The notes under the pieces: model-generated
Databases searched by the model: none
Told to the model about the DNA's origin: nothing
Seen by the model: the letters and a program-made list of their open reading frames with translations, nothing else
Made by a program: the position numbers and the translations under genes
Part shown: piece after piece, positions 8,141 through 16,581 of the stretch
Numbering within the stretch: position 1 is the stretch's first letter
Layout: every line of letters starts with the position of its first letter
NCBI GenBank assembly: GCA_024403855.1
Contig: JAKSRC010000006.1
Location: 1 to 64,000, forward strand
Length of the DNA stretch: 64,000 nt
Source: Saccharofermentans sp.
Lineage (GTDB): Bacteria; Bacillota; Clostridia; Saccharofermentanales; Saccharofermentanaceae
Direction of reading: 5' to 3'

Positions 8141-11005
8141 TCAGCTCCTCTTAACTTCGACGTTGCCGAATGATTCGATAACATCGCCGAGCTTTATGTC
8201 GTTATACTTCTCGACTGTAAGACCGCACTCGTGTCCGGAAAGAACTTCCTTTACGGAATCCTTTTCGTGCTGCAATGAGCCCAACACACCTGTATAAACA
8301 ACGACATCGTCTCTGATGACTCTGACATTGGAAGCTCTGAGGATCTTACCGTCAGTAACATAGCTTCCGCCGATAGTACCGATACCGGATACCTTGAAGA
8401 GCTGTCTGATCTCTGCATGACCCCAGATGACTTCTTCAATCTTAGGTGCAAGCATACCCTTCATAGCGTTCTCAACATCTTCGATAGCGTTATAGATGAC
8501 GCTGTAAAGTCTGATGTCTACGCCTGTCTCTTTTGCCTTATCGATAATCATCTGTGAAGGTCTTACGTTGAAGCCAATGATGATAGCGTTGGATACGTCA
8601 GCGAGAACGATATCTGACTCGTTGATAGCACCAACTGCGCCATGGATTACGTTGACCTTTACTTCTTCGTTTGTAAGCTTTTCGAGTGACTGCTGAACGG
8701 CTTCGACAGAACCCTGAACGTCAGCCTTGATGATGATGTTAAGATCCTTAACGTCACCTGCTGCCATCTGTGCAGCGAGTGTATCGAGGCTCATCTTGGA
8801 TGATCTGTGGAGCTGCTCTTCTCTCTGCTTGATTCTACGCTTTTCAACGAGCTGTCTTGCTGTCTTATCGTCAGATACTGCAAAGAGGATTTCACCTGCC
8901 TGAGGAACTTCAGGCAAACCGAGAATCTCAACAGGGATTGAAGGACCGGCCTTCTTGATAGCAACGCCCTTGTCATCGTACATAGCTCTTACGTTACCAA
9001 GGATAGGTCCGCATACAACTGTATCGCCCTGTCTCAAAGTACCTCTCTGAACAAGAACTGATGCAACAGGACCTCTGTTCTTGTCGAGCTTTGCTTCGAT
9101 AACGGCACCCTTTGCCTGACCCTTAGGATCAGCCTTGAGTTCCATGATATCTGCTGTGAGCAATACGTTTTCGAGCAAGTCGTCGATACCTGTACCCATC
9201 TTTGCAGAGATAGGTACCATGATCGTCTGACCACCCCACTCTTCACAGATAAGTCCGTAAGTAGTGAGCTCCTGCTTAACTCTGTCAGGATTTGCGCCCG
9301 GCTTATCGATCTTGTTGATAGCAACGATGATCTCAGTATTAGCAGCCTTCGCGTGGTTGATAGCTTCGATTGTCTGAGGCATTACACCGTCGTCTGCAGC
9401 AACAACAAGGATAGCGATATCCGTGAACTGAGCACCTCTTGCTCTCATTGTTGTAAACGCTTCGTGACCAGGGGTGTCGAGGAATGTAATCTGACGACCC
9501 TTAAGTCTTACTGTGTAAGCACCGATTTTCTGAGTAATACCACCTGCTTCGCCTTCTGTAACGTTAGCGGAACGGATCTTGTCGAGGAGTGATGTTTTAC
9601 CATGGTCAACGTGACCCATTACTACTACGACAGGAGGTCTCAATTCGAGGTTCTCCGGATTATCGAAATCATCGAAAAGGATATCTTCTTCTGTCTTTTC
9701 TTCCAAAAGCTGAGCATTGATTCCGAAGCTGTCAGCAACGAGGCAAGCTGTATCAAAATCCAATTCCTGGTTGATTGTTGCCATAACGCCCAACTTCATC
9801 AAAGCCATGATGATGTCAGAGCTCTTCTTGCCGATACCTTCAGCGAATTCCTTAACAGTGATGAATGCAGGGATCTTGATTTCTGTAATTACCTGCTCAA
9901 CAACAGTCTGCTGTGACTCCTGCTTCTTCTTCTTTCTCTTGAAAGAAAAATCATCATAATCACCATCGCTGTTTACACGACCGGAGAACTGAGAAGAACG
10001 TGACTGCTTTCTCTTGTCGAGATTTGAATTCTTCTCGCCTTCTCTTCTGTCAACATTGTTGTGCTTCTTATCAAAAGCGCTCTTCTCTGCATAGGAAGAT
10101 CTGCTCTTCTTTGCATCTTCAATCGGAGCTTCTGCTCTCGGCTTGGGAGAACGCTTAAACTGAGGACGCTGATTATCATCGTCCTTATCCTTATCAAAGC
10201 TGTTACCCTGCTTCTGGAAGCCACCGTTTCTGTTGTTATTGTAGCCACCCTGGCCACCGGATCTCTGAGGATTCTTCTTATCTCTGCCGGAATATGTAAT
10301 TACAGTAGAGCTTCTGATTGTCTCGCCTCTTGCGGGAACATCAGGAAGAGAGATAACAGCAGAAGAAAGCTTAGGTCTTGTTGTAGGCTTAACTTCAGGC
10401 TTATTCTCTTCTTTCTTAACCGGCTCATTCTTTGCAACCGGCTTTGTCTCAGGAGCCTTTACTACAGGATTCTTTACAACAGGTGCCTTTACCTCAGGCT
10501 CTTTTGCCTTAGGTGCTTCAACAGGCTTGTTGACAGGCTTTTTAGCAGGCTTCTTATCTTCTGCAGGAACCTGAACCGGCTTTTCCTCTACAGGCTTCTT
10601 TTCAACCGGCTTCTTTGCAGGTTTCTTTGTAGGCTCTTCAGTCTTTTCTGTAACTTCAGACTTCTCAGGCTTTTCTGCCTTCTCGGGCTTGTCAACCTTC
10701 TCAGTCTTCTCTGCCTTGGGAGCAGCCTTCTTTGCAGGCTTCTTCTCTTCTACAGGCTTTGCTTCAGTCTTAACTTCAGCCTTCTCTTCAACCTTCTGCT
10801 CAGGTGCCTTCTTAACAGGCTTTACTTCCTCTACGGGAGCAGGTGCAGCAACAGGCGCTTCAACTGCAGCCTCAGTAACAGGAGCTGCTACATCAGTTGC
10901 ATCTTCGGACTTCTTCTTATGAACACGTCCAAGTCTCATTTTCTTGCTGCCGGATACACCACCTACAGTAAGGTCTTTCTTTTTATTATCATTATCTTCA
11001 CTCAT
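8141..11005 (-). CDS. infB: Translation initiation factor IF-2
   Basis: GTPase that places fMet-tRNA on the 30S subunit and promotes subunit joining. About 954 residues. The first roughly 370 are low-complexity, rich in Lys, Ala, Pro and Glu. An IF2_N domain follows near 385-440, then the G domain with GHVDHGKTS (near 462), DTPGHEAF and NKID, and the C-terminal beta-barrel and fMet-tRNA-binding domains. The ATG at 11005 overlaps the ylxQ stop by one base (TGATG), with AGGAGG upstream; an earlier in-frame TTG is less likely. The Lys/Pro-rich head is long but typical of Gram-positive IF-2, and it creates long spurious reading frames on the other strand. Confidence 0.97.
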   Translation of the reverse strand: MSEDNDNKKKDLTVGGVSGSKKMRLGRVHKKKSEDATDVAAPVTEAAVEAPVAAPAPVEEVKPVKKAPEQKVEEKAEVKTEAKPVEEKKPAKKAAPKAEKTEKVDKPEKAEKPEKSEVTEKTEEPTKKPAKKPVEKKPVEEKPVQVPAEDKKPAKKPVNKPVEAPKAKEPEVKAPVVKNPVVKAPETKPVAKNEPVKKEENKPEVKPTTRPKLSSAVISLPDVPARGETIRSSTVITYSGRDKKNPQRSGGQGGYNNNRNGGFQKQGNSFDKDKDDDNQRPQFKRSPKPRAEAPIEDAKKSRSSYAEKSAFDKKHNNVDRREGEKNSNLDKRKQSRSSQFSGRVNSDGDYDDFSFKRKKKKQESQQTVVEQVITEIKIPAFITVKEFAEGIGKKSSDIIMALMKLGVMATINQELDFDTACLVADSFGINAQLLEEKTEEDILFDDFDNPENLELRPPVVVVMGHVDHGKTSLLDKIRSANVTEGEAGGITQKIGAYTVRLKGRQITFLDTPGHEAFTTMRARGAQFTDIAILVVAADDGVMPQTIEAINHAKAANTEIIVAINKIDKPGANPDRVKQELTTYGLICEEWGGQTIMVPISAKMGTGIDDLLENVLLTADIMELKADPKGQAKGAVIEAKLDKNRGPVASVLVQRGTLRQGDTVVCGPILGNVRAMYDDKGVAIKKAGPSIPVEILGLPEVPQAGEILFAVSDDKTARQLVEKRRIKQREEQLHRSSKMSLDTLAAQMAAGDVKDLNIIIKADVQGSVEAVQQSLEKLTNEEVKVNVIHGAVGAINESDIVLADVSNAIIIGFNVRPSQMIIDKAKETGVDIRLYSVIYNAIEDVENAMKGMLAPKIEEVIWGHAEIRQLFKVSGIGTIGGSYVTDGKILRASNVRVIRDDVVVYTGVLGSLQHEKDSVKEVLSGHECGLTVEKYNDIKLGDVIESFGNVEVKRS

Positions 11006-11337
11006 CAAGTATCTTCCTCCTCGTTGATATTCTCGAGTATGGCGGATATGCCATCCGCAAAGTTCTTATCAGTAATAGCCGCAACTGTTCTATCAGGTTT
11101 GCCCAGAGCATCTCCCAGTTCGCCTGATGTTCCAAAGCTGTAACAGGGAATCTCAGAATTTCCTGAAACACTCTTCAGAATCTTATCCAAAGAATTGTTC
11201 GAAATGTCCTTCGTTATAACCAGGAGTTTTACATTGCCTGAACGGATCGCTCCTGTAACGGCATCACTTCCCGATACTGCTTTTCCGGCACGGGCAGCAA
11301 GACCGATCATTCCGTACGCTCTTTGCTTTTCATTCAT
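11005..11337 (-). CDS. ylxQ: L7Ae-family RNA-binding protein YlxQ
   Basis: A 110-residue L7Ae/L30e-like protein, expected to bind kink-turn RNA; its precise role is not established. The [11 protein letters not shown] start and VITKDISNN segment match the family. It sits between rnpM (4-base overlap upstream) and infB (1-base overlap), exactly as in Bacillus. Confidence 0.92.
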   Translation of the reverse strand: MNEKQRAYGMIGLAARAGKAVSGSDAVTGAIRSGNVKLLVITKDISNNSLDKILKSVSGNSEIPCYSFGTSGELGDALGKPDRTVAAITDKNFADGISAILENINEEEDT

Positions 11338-11612
11338 TGCTCTTCTTTGATGCTCCCCAAAAGTGATTGTGCAAGTGCTTTGATTTCTTCTTCGGTCAAA
11401 GGCTTTTTAAGTCCCTTGGAAAGCTTCGCTGCTTTTTTAAGTTCCATAGTTATGCATTCTTCATTGCGGCAAAGATATGCTCCTCTTCCGGAAAGCTTAC
11501 CGGTAGGATCATACGCGACCTCTCCTTCAGGAGTCAGAACAACACGCAAGAGCTCATTCTTCTCTCTTACTGTTCTGCAGGATACACAACTTCTTTGCGG
11601 CTTTTTCTTCAT
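11334..11612 (-). CDS. rnpM: RNase P modulator RnpM (YlxR, DUF448)
   Basis: A 92-residue nucleic-acid-binding protein of the DUF448 family. The B. subtilis homologue binds the RNase P RNA and lowers its activity. The diagnostic QRSCVSCR start and the GRGAYLCRNEEC stretch (paired cysteines) are present. It follows nusA and overlaps ylxQ by 4 bases. The ribosome site is weak (GAAG), which suggests coupling to nusA translation. Confidence 0.93.
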   Translation of the reverse strand: MKKKPQRSCVSCRTVREKNELLRVVLTPEGEVAYDPTGKLSGRGAYLCRNEECITMELKKAAKLSKGLKKPLTEEEIKALAQSLLGSIKEEQ

Positions 11613-11633
11613 AACTTCAAATCACTCTGCTTC

Positions 11634-12806
11634 TTACTCGTTCTTGCCTGCTTCATCATCAACGACCTTAAAGTCATCGATAAGTGCCTTGGAAGCTTCT
11701 ACGCTCTCATCAGACTCTTTCTTGATATCAATTCTGAAACCAGTGAGTCTTGCAGCAAGACGTACATTCTGACCGCTCTTGCCGATTGCGAGAGAGAACT
11801 GCTGATCAGGTACGATAACCTTTGCATATCTCTCAACTTCACCGCTCTCATTTGTTGTGATCTCAGTATCAACTCTGGAAACCTTTGCAGGCTGCAAAGC
11901 TTCGCTGATGAAGAGAGCCGGATCTTCCTTCCAGTCAACGATGTCGATCTTCTCTTCAGCAAGCTCGTTCATGATCTGCTGAACTCTCTGACCTCTCTGA
12001 CCAACGCATGAACCCTTTGCATCGATATCAGGATCCTTGGAGAAAACAGCGATCTTTGTTCTGGAACCAGCTTCTCTTGCAACGGACTTAATAATAACGT
12101 CGCCAGCCTTGATCTCAGGTACTTCAAGCTCGAAAAGCTTTGTTACGAGTCTTGCATCTGTTCTTGAAAGAACAACTGAAGGTCTGCCGTTAGCTTCCTC
12201 AACGCCCATTACGAGGAACTTCATGATTCTGTCCTGATCGTAATGTTCATTTCTGTTATTTCTGATCTGACCTTCGTGCTTAACGATAGCTTCTGCACGG
12301 CCGATATTTACATACACATTTCTTGCATCCTTACGAACGATTGTACCGGATGTAATCTCACCGATCTTACCGGAGAATTCCTTCTCGATCTTGTAGCTCT
12401 CTGCATCTCTGAGCTTCTGATTAATAGCATTCTTTGCAGCGCTTGCAGCAAGACGGCCCAAGTCTTCAACGTCGATACCGATCTCGATCTCGTCTCCGAC
12501 TTCAACATCCTCGTAACCGAGTTCTTTTGCATCTTCAATGGAAATTTCGTTAGCCTCATCGATGACATCTTCAACAACCTCAGCGAGCTTATAAACATAG
12601 ATCTCGCCTGTCTCTCTGTCGATTTCAGCACTTACATACTTAATGTCCTGCTTGCTTCCGCCGAACTCACGTCTGTATGCTGCAACAAGACCGCTCTCAA
12701 TCGCCTGGAATACTTCTTCCTCATTGATGTCTCTTTCTTCTGCGAGGAGCTTAACAAGACTAACTATTGTATCCTTGGGTTCCTCTTCGTTCTTCTTTCT
12801 AGGCAT
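11634..12806 (-). CDS. nusA: Transcription termination/antitermination factor NusA
   Basis: RNA polymerase-binding factor that affects pausing and intrinsic termination. The 390 residues contain the N-terminal polymerase-binding domain (about 1-125), an S1 domain (about 135-200) and two KH domains (about 230-350, with IGKSGQNVRLA). There is no long acidic C-terminal extension, as usual in Firmicutes. AGGAGG precedes the ATG. It lies after rimP with a 28-base gap. The leader hairpin upstream of rimP offers a site for NusA feedback on its own operon. Confidence 0.97.
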   Translation of the reverse strand: MPRKKNEEEPKDTIVSLVKLLAEERDINEEEVFQAIESGLVAAYRREFGGSKQDIKYVSAEIDRETGEIYVYKLAEVVEDVIDEANEISIEDAKELGYEDVEVGDEIEIGIDVEDLGRLAASAAKNAINQKLRDAESYKIEKEFSGKIGEITSGTIVRKDARNVYVNIGRAEAIVKHEGQIRNNRNEHYDQDRIMKFLVMGVEEANGRPSVVLSRTDARLVTKLFELEVPEIKAGDVIIKSVAREAGSRTKIAVFSKDPDIDAKGSCVGQRGQRVQQIMNELAEEKIDIVDWKEDPALFISEALQPAKVSRVDTEITTNESGEVERYAKVIVPDQQFSLAIGKSGQNVRLAARLTGFRIDIKKESDESVEASKALIDDFKVVDDEAGKNE

Positions 12807-12834
12807 TTTTATTTCCTCCTAACATTAATAAACT

Positions 12835-13296
12835 TTAGAAATCTATATGACGAACAGCTTTTGCGATATCCTCAAGTGCGATGGCTATCTCTTCACCGTT
12901 ATCAAATACGAATGTTGCGCTTCCGCTTTCTGCCCCTTTAATTACTGCTGTAAAGCTCTTCTTGCCTTCCAAAGGCTTGTAAAGTGATACGTCGATCTTC
13001 TCACCTTCGTATCTGTTGTAATCACTCTCTGCCTCCAGAGGTCTTGTAAGACCGGGAGAAGATACTTCGAAATAATCAGGATCAATATCTGATTCGTCTA
13101 CTACAGGATCTACAGCGCGGCTTACTGTCTCGCAATCGTCAATTCCGATGCCGCCCTTCTTGTCGATATAAAGAGTCAGAACCATACCTCTGGATTCTTT
13201 AACATAAGATGCGTCGACAAGATCAAATCCCAAATCGGTTACAATAGGCTCAGCAAGTTCAAATGCTTCCTGTGCTAACTTGGATCTTTTAGCCAA
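12835..13296 (-). CDS. rimP: Ribosome maturation factor RimP, TTG start
   Basis: Needed for efficient 30S assembly. The 153 residues show the RimP core (IDDCETVSRAVDPVVDE and the SSPGLTRPL motif). The start codon is TTG, set by AAGGAG six bases upstream; no ATG is available. It heads the translation operon; its ribosome site lies directly after the leader hairpin and T-run at 13314-13346. Confidence 0.94.
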   Translation of the reverse strand: MAKRSKLAQEAFELAEPIVTDLGFDLVDASYVKESRGMVLTLYIDKKGGIGIDDCETVSRAVDPVVDESDIDPDYFEVSSPGLTRPLEAESDYNRYEGEKIDVSLYKPLEGKKSFTAVIKGAESGSATFVFDNGEEIAIALEDIAKAVRHIDF

Positions 13297-13313
13297 AACA
13301 ATCTCCTTTTACA

Positions 13314-13346
13314 ACAAAAAACGGACATGCGAAAACGCTGCCCGTT
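13314..13346 (-). terminator. Leader attenuator-like terminator upstream of rimP-nusA
   Basis: Read leftward, an 11-bp stem (AACGGGCA, one bulged A, GCG) with a TTTT loop is followed by TTTTTTGTTG. It lies between the predicted promoter (-10 at 13374-13379) and the rimP start at 13296, inside the roughly 70-base leader. This is the place where B. subtilis has a NusA-dependent terminator that autoregulates the operon. Confidence 0.75.
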
Positions 13347-13373
13347 CGTAAAAACTCTTTTATGAACTGAGTG

Positions 13374-13402
13374 ATAATATCATATTTAAAAGATTAATGC
13401 AA
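13374..13402 (-). promoter_or_regulatory. Promoter of the rimP-to-ribF operon
   Basis: Leftward TTGCAT (13397-13402), a 17-base spacer, then TATTAT (13374-13379). Transcription would start near 13367, giving a leader that contains the attenuator-like hairpin. Confidence 0.6.
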
Positions 13403-13515
13403 ACCAAAAAATGTTCCGCAAAATTTACACTTTTATATTCATTTTGGACAAGAAATACAGTAAAATAAGACCATCCAGATACACATGGAAATACGATCCT
13501 TAAAGGAGACATTCT

Positions 13516-13923
13516 ATGATTAAACTTATTGCAGGACCTAAGGGCACAGGAAAGACAGCAAAGCTCGTTGATGACATTAATGCAGTTGCAGCTTCTGATA
13601 GCAACGTTGTATGCCTTGAAAGAGGTAACAGATTAGACCAGCTTCTCAAGCCCACAGTCCGTCTCGTAAATATGAAGGAATACCCTATCGAAGGCTTTGA
13701 TCAGGTTCTCGCATTTATCTGCGGTATCTGCTCCAAGGATTACGACCTTACTCACATCTATGTTGACGCAATCTGCAAGGTTGCAAATGAGAGCGATACA
13801 GCTGCTCTTGCTTCATTCCTTACAAAGCTTGATGCTTTCTTGAATGACACACCTGTAGTTGCTACTATCCTCTACAGCGGCGATATCGATACGCTTCCCG
13901 AAGAAGTAAGAAAGTTCGCTTAA
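13516..13923 (+). CDS. Small P-loop protein of unknown function
   Basis: A 135-residue protein with a clear Walker A motif GPKGTGKT at residues 7-14 and a hydrophobic strand ending in an acidic residue (THIYVDA, about 80-86) that could act as Walker B. No signal peptide or membrane segment. I do not recognise a named family. The gene is monocistronic: AAAGGAG precedes the ATG, a putative promoter lies in the divergent region shared with rimP, and a strong terminator follows at 13947-13980. The short length suggests a minimal nucleotide-binding module rather than a full ATPase. Confidence 0.85.
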   Translation: MIKLIAGPKGTGKTAKLVDDINAVAASDSNVVCLERGNRLDQLLKPTVRLVNMKEYPIEGFDQVLAFICGICSKDYDLTHIYVDAICKVANESDTAALASFLTKLDAFLNDTPVVATILYSGDIDTLPEEVRKFA

Positions 13924-13946
13924 TACAATTAAATACAGTAAACATT

Positions 13947-13980
13947 CCCGGACTTAATCAAGTCCGGGTGTTTTTATTTC
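13947..13980 (+). terminator. Intrinsic terminator
   Basis: Nine-bp stem CCCGGACTT/AAGTCCGGG with an AATC loop, followed by TGTTTTTATTT. It closes the small P-loop gene before mscL. Confidence 0.9.
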
Positions 13981-14004
13981 AATTCCATCAGGAGGGAACT
14001 AAGA

Positions 14005-14454
14005 ATGGGTTTGATTCAAGAATTCAAAGAATTCGCACTTAAGGGTAATGTGGTTGATATGGCTATCGGTGTCATCATCGGTGCTGCTTTCAAGGACATC
14101 GTTACTTCTCTTACAGACAATTTCATTAAGCCTTTGATCGCATCCGTTGGTGGTGCTGATATCGCAGGCGCAATCAGACTTCCCTGGGTTGATTACACAG
14201 GTCTTGAGCCTGAGCAGATTGCAGCTCTTTCACTCAACTATGGTGCATTCATCACTGCGGTTATCAACTTCTTCATCATGGCTTTGATCCTCTTCTTTAT
14301 GCTTAAGGGAATCAACGCACTTAAGAATGGTACAAGCAAGCTCAAGAAAAAGAAGGATGTTAAGGAAGAACCCGCACCTGCACCGGAGCCGTCTGATGAA
14401 GTTAAGCTCCTCACAGAAATCAAGGATATTCTCAAGACACAGAACTCCAAATAA
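14005..14454 (+). CDS. mscL: Large-conductance mechanosensitive channel MscL
   Basis: Pentameric membrane channel that opens on hypo-osmotic stress. The 149 residues show the N-terminal amphipathic helix (LIQEFKEFALKGNVVD), the TM1 pore helix with AIGVIIGAAF, a periplasmic loop, TM2 (FITAVINFFIMALILFF) and a cytoplasmic Pro/Lys linker leading to the C-terminal helix. AGGAGG precedes the ATG. It appears monocistronic with its own terminator. Confidence 0.97.
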   Translation: MGLIQEFKEFALKGNVVDMAIGVIIGAAFKDIVTSLTDNFIKPLIASVGGADIAGAIRLPWVDYTGLEPEQIAALSLNYGAFITAVINFFIMALILFFMLKGINALKNGTSKLKKKKDVKEEPAPAPEPSDEVKLLTEIKDILKTQNSK

Positions 14455-14478
14455 CTTCTGTTCAATATGAATTCTTTC

Positions 14479-14541
14479 AAGGGACTGTCAAACTGACAGT
14501 CCCTTTTCTTTTGCCAGATTTAAGTACTGTCTAATTGACAG
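14479..14541 (+). terminator. Terminator of mscL with a second related hairpin
   Basis: The first hairpin (14479-14506, AAGGGACTGTCA/TGACAGTCCCTT) is followed by TTCTTTT. A second hairpin sharing the same core (ACTGTC/GACAGT, about 14525-14541) follows at once and is trailed by TATTTATTTTTT, so it may act as a back-up terminator. Confidence 0.85.
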
Positions 14542-14565
14542 TCTGTATTTATTTTTTGGGTACTG

Positions 14566-14704
14566 TATAATGCAATCAGGCAGATAGAACTTTTCGCATT
14601 GGTGCCTTAACACCGCAGATATCATCTGAATCTGACGAAGGGCCAGAAAACCAAAATCTGCCAAGTAATTGTATCCCCGTTGGGGGGAATAATAACAAAG
14701 GAGG
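14566..14704 (+). promoter_or_regulatory. Promoter and structured leader (candidate riboswitch) of the ECF-coaX operon
   Basis: TATAAT at 14566-14571 places the transcript start close to 14579, where a 7-bp stem GGCAGAT/ATCTGCC (14579-14585 with 14656-14662) begins. It encloses GGTG/CACC (14601-14614), CAGAT/ATCTG (14616-14628) and possibly TCTG/CAGA (14631-14647). CAGAT occurs twice and ATCTG three times, so alternative pairings are possible. A further TCCCC/GGGGA hairpin (about 14673-14689) lies just before the ribosome site AAAGGAGG (14697-14704). I could not match it to TPP, FMN, THF, preQ1 or other known classes from memory. Ligand unknown; pantothenate or CoA is suggested by the genes controlled. 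Confidence 0.55.
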
Positions 14705-14711
14705 ATTTTGT

Positions 14712-15323
14712 ATGGCAAAGCAGCAAAATCAAAAAACAAAGACCATTGCGGTCTTGGCAATTCTCATCGGACTTACAGTCCTTATGGCATTTACTCCCGT
14801 TGGTTACCTCAGAGTAGGTGTCGTCTCAATCTCATTCCTCATGATCCCCGTTGCATTGGGTGGAATCTCCAAAGGTCCCTGGGCTGGCGCTCTTATCGGA
14901 ACCGTTTTCGGAATTACAAGCTTCGCTCAGTGTTTTGGTATGGATGCATTCGGAACTTATCTCGCAAGCATTAATATCATCTTCACATTCATTATGTGTG
15001 TAGTATGCAGAGCGCTTGCAGGATTCCTTGCAGGTCTCGTTTTCAAGGGAATCACAAAGCTTACAAAGAAGGTACCTGTCAGAACTTCTGTTACAGGCCT
15101 TTGTGCAGCTCTTTTCAATACAATTCTTTTCGTTGGTGCACTTATCCTCTTGTTCGGTAAGACAACTGTCGGCGAAGCTACAGGACTTGATCCTCAGCTC
15201 AGCATCGTTGCTCTTTTCGCAGCAATCGTAGGTGTTAATGCAATCTTCGAAGCAATTGCTGCCTTCATCCTCACAGGCGCAATCGGAACAGCTCTTTACA
15301 AGGCAAAGTTAATCCAGGATTAA
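14712..15323 (+). CDS. ECF transporter S component, probable pantothenate (PanT-like)
   Basis: A 203-residue, highly hydrophobic protein with about six membrane segments, typical of the substrate-binding S component of energy-coupling-factor transporters. It would work with a shared EcfA-EcfA'-EcfT module coded elsewhere; none is in this window. The ISKGPWAGALIGTVFG region resembles S-component loops. Substrate is inferred from context: coaX, which consumes pantothenate, starts 16 bases downstream, and the two share a structured leader. AAAGGAGG precedes the ATG. Confidence 0.82.
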   Translation: MAKQQNQKTKTIAVLAILIGLTVLMAFTPVGYLRVGVVSISFLMIPVALGGISKGPWAGALIGTVFGITSFAQCFGMDAFGTYLASINIIFTFIMCVVCRALAGFLAGLVFKGITKLTKKVPVRTSVTGLCAALFNTILFVGALILLFGKTTVGEATGLDPQLSIVALFAAIVGVNAIFEAIAAFILTGAIGTALYKAKLIQD

Positions 15324-15339
15324 TCAGGAGGCATCGGCC

Positions 15340-16107
15340 ATGGTTCTTGCAATTGATATCGGAAATACTCAGATTGTTCTTGGGTGTTTTGAAAACCGCA
15401 CACTACTCTTCACTGAGCAGTTATCAACGAGCAAGAACTCCACCGATCTTGAATATGCGGCGTTTCTTAAGTCAGCTGCAGAATTCAACGGAATAAGCTT
15501 CGAAAATATCGACGGAACTATTATTTCTTCTGTAGTTCCACAGATTACCGATACAATCAGAAAAGCGGTAGAAAGACTTTCTCCCGTAAAGCCTCTGATT
15601 GTAGGTCCGGGAATCAAGACCGGTCTTAAGATAAGGATCGATAATCCTGCCCAGTTAGGCAGCGACCTTGTTGTCTCTTCTGTTGCAAGCATCAAGGAAT
15701 ATGGCGTTCCGCAGATAAGCATTTATATGGGTACCGCAACGACATTTTCTCTTATTGATAAAGACAAAAACTATGTCGGAACATCAATTGGTGCAGGAAT
15801 GGGCATTGAAGCAGAAGCTTTGAGCAGAAGCACTGCCCAGCTTCCGAATGTTGCATTTGAGACACCCAAGCAGGTAATCGGAACCAATACCGTCGACAGC
15901 ATCAAGAGTGGACTTATTTATCAGAATGCTGCTCTTATCGATGGCATGATCGACCGAATTGAAGAAGAATACGGAAGTAAATGTGTTATCACTGCAACCG
16001 GCAGGTATGCTTCAATTGTCATACCGCTATGCAGACACAAGATACATTACGATAAAGATCTGCTTCTTAAAGGCCTTATCGAAGTCTATTACAAAAACGT
16101 TAAGTAA
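15340..16107 (+). CDS. coaX: Type III pantothenate kinase
   Basis: Phosphorylates pantothenate, the first step of CoA synthesis; type III enzymes are not feedback-inhibited by CoA. The 255 residues show the ASKHA-fold phosphate motif DIGNTQ near the N-terminus, a PGIKTGLKI stretch, MGTATTFSLI and GAGMGIEAEALSR. AGGAGG precedes the ATG. Cotranscribed with the S component; the pair forms a pantothenate uptake-and-trap unit closed by the terminator at 16106-16145. Confidence 0.96.
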   Translation: MVLAIDIGNTQIVLGCFENRTLLFTEQLSTSKNSTDLEYAAFLKSAAEFNGISFENIDGTIISSVVPQITDTIRKAVERLSPVKPLIVGPGIKTGLKIRIDNPAQLGSDLVVSSVASIKEYGVPQISIYMGTATTFSLIDKDKNYVGTSIGAGMGIEAEALSRSTAQLPNVAFETPKQVIGTNTVDSIKSGLIYQNAALIDGMIDRIEEEYGSKCVITATGRYASIVIPLCRHKIHYDKDLLLKGLIEVYYKNVK

Positions 16108-16145
16108 AAATCAGGGGTTATCACTAACGATAACCCCTGATTTTT
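16106..16145. terminator. Bidirectional terminator between coaX and the ArsR-like gene
   Basis: Stem AAAAATCAGGGGTTATC/GATAACCCCTGATTTTT (17 bp, loop ACTAAC) with A and T runs on its flanks, so it works in both directions. The stop codon of the leftward ArsR-like gene (16144-16146) lies in its flank. The core resembles the prfC/ftsH terminator at 36733-36764. Confidence 0.93.
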
Positions 16146-16569
16146 ATTCTTTCTTCTTTTTCTTGCTCTTATCTTTTTTCTTCTTTTTCTTGCTCTTCTT
16201 GAGTTTCTCGGCCTCATCTGTAACAGCAGGTTTATCTGCCTTAACGGATTTAACTGTTTTAACAGGCTTAGTCTTAGATGCCTTTTTCGGGCCGGTGCCA
16301 AGAGATTTTATGAATGAAGCGATAAGATCAGTAGTCTCTTTGTTGACAGAATAGTAAGTGTATCTTCCCTTGTGTCTTGAATTTACAAGTCCTGCTGCAC
16401 ATAACACAGACATGTGATGTGACAATGTAGGTTGTGTAAAATCAAACTCGGCAAGAATATCTTTTGCAGCAAGTTCGCCCTTCGATGCGATAAGGGACAG
16501 AATTTTGAATCTGACGCCTTCTGCGAGAACGCCTAAAATCTCAATAAGCTGCTCTTCGTTATCTGCCAT
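16144..16569 (-). CDS. ArsR-family winged-helix regulator with Lys-rich tail
   Basis: A 141-residue transcription regulator. The N-terminal ~90 residues are an ArsR-type winged helix (ILAEFDFTQPTLSHHMSVLCAAGLV recognition region). No obvious metal-binding cysteine motif is seen (CAAG holds a single Cys), so the signal is unknown. The last ~48 residues are Lys-rich and end in runs of up to six Lys, a likely disordered nucleic-acid-binding tail not usual in this family. It lies 12 bases after the YhbD-like gene, so the two regulators are probably cotranscribed. Confidence 0.88.
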   Translation of the reverse strand: MADNEEQLIEILGVLAEGVRFKILSLIASKGELAAKDILAEFDFTQPTLSHHMSVLCAAGLVNSRHKGRYTYYSVNKETTDLIASFIKSLGTGPKKASKTKPVKTVKSVKADKPAVTDEAEKLKKSKKKKKKDKSKKKKKE

Positions 16570-16581
16570 TATGTTTTCCTA

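Noticed and set aside
10061..11143. 360-residue rightward frame rich in Leu, Cys and Arg
   Set aside because: It is the antisense shadow of the Lys/Pro/Glu-rich head of infB; composition is an artefact and there is no ribosome site.
12243..12941. 232-residue rightward frame
   Set aside because: Lies opposite nusA and rimP, both of which are certain genes; no initiation signals.
14579..14704. TPP, FMN, THF or preQ1 riboswitch identity for the coaX-operon leader
   Set aside because: The conserved cores of these classes, as far as I can recall them, do not appear; kept only as an unassigned structured leader.
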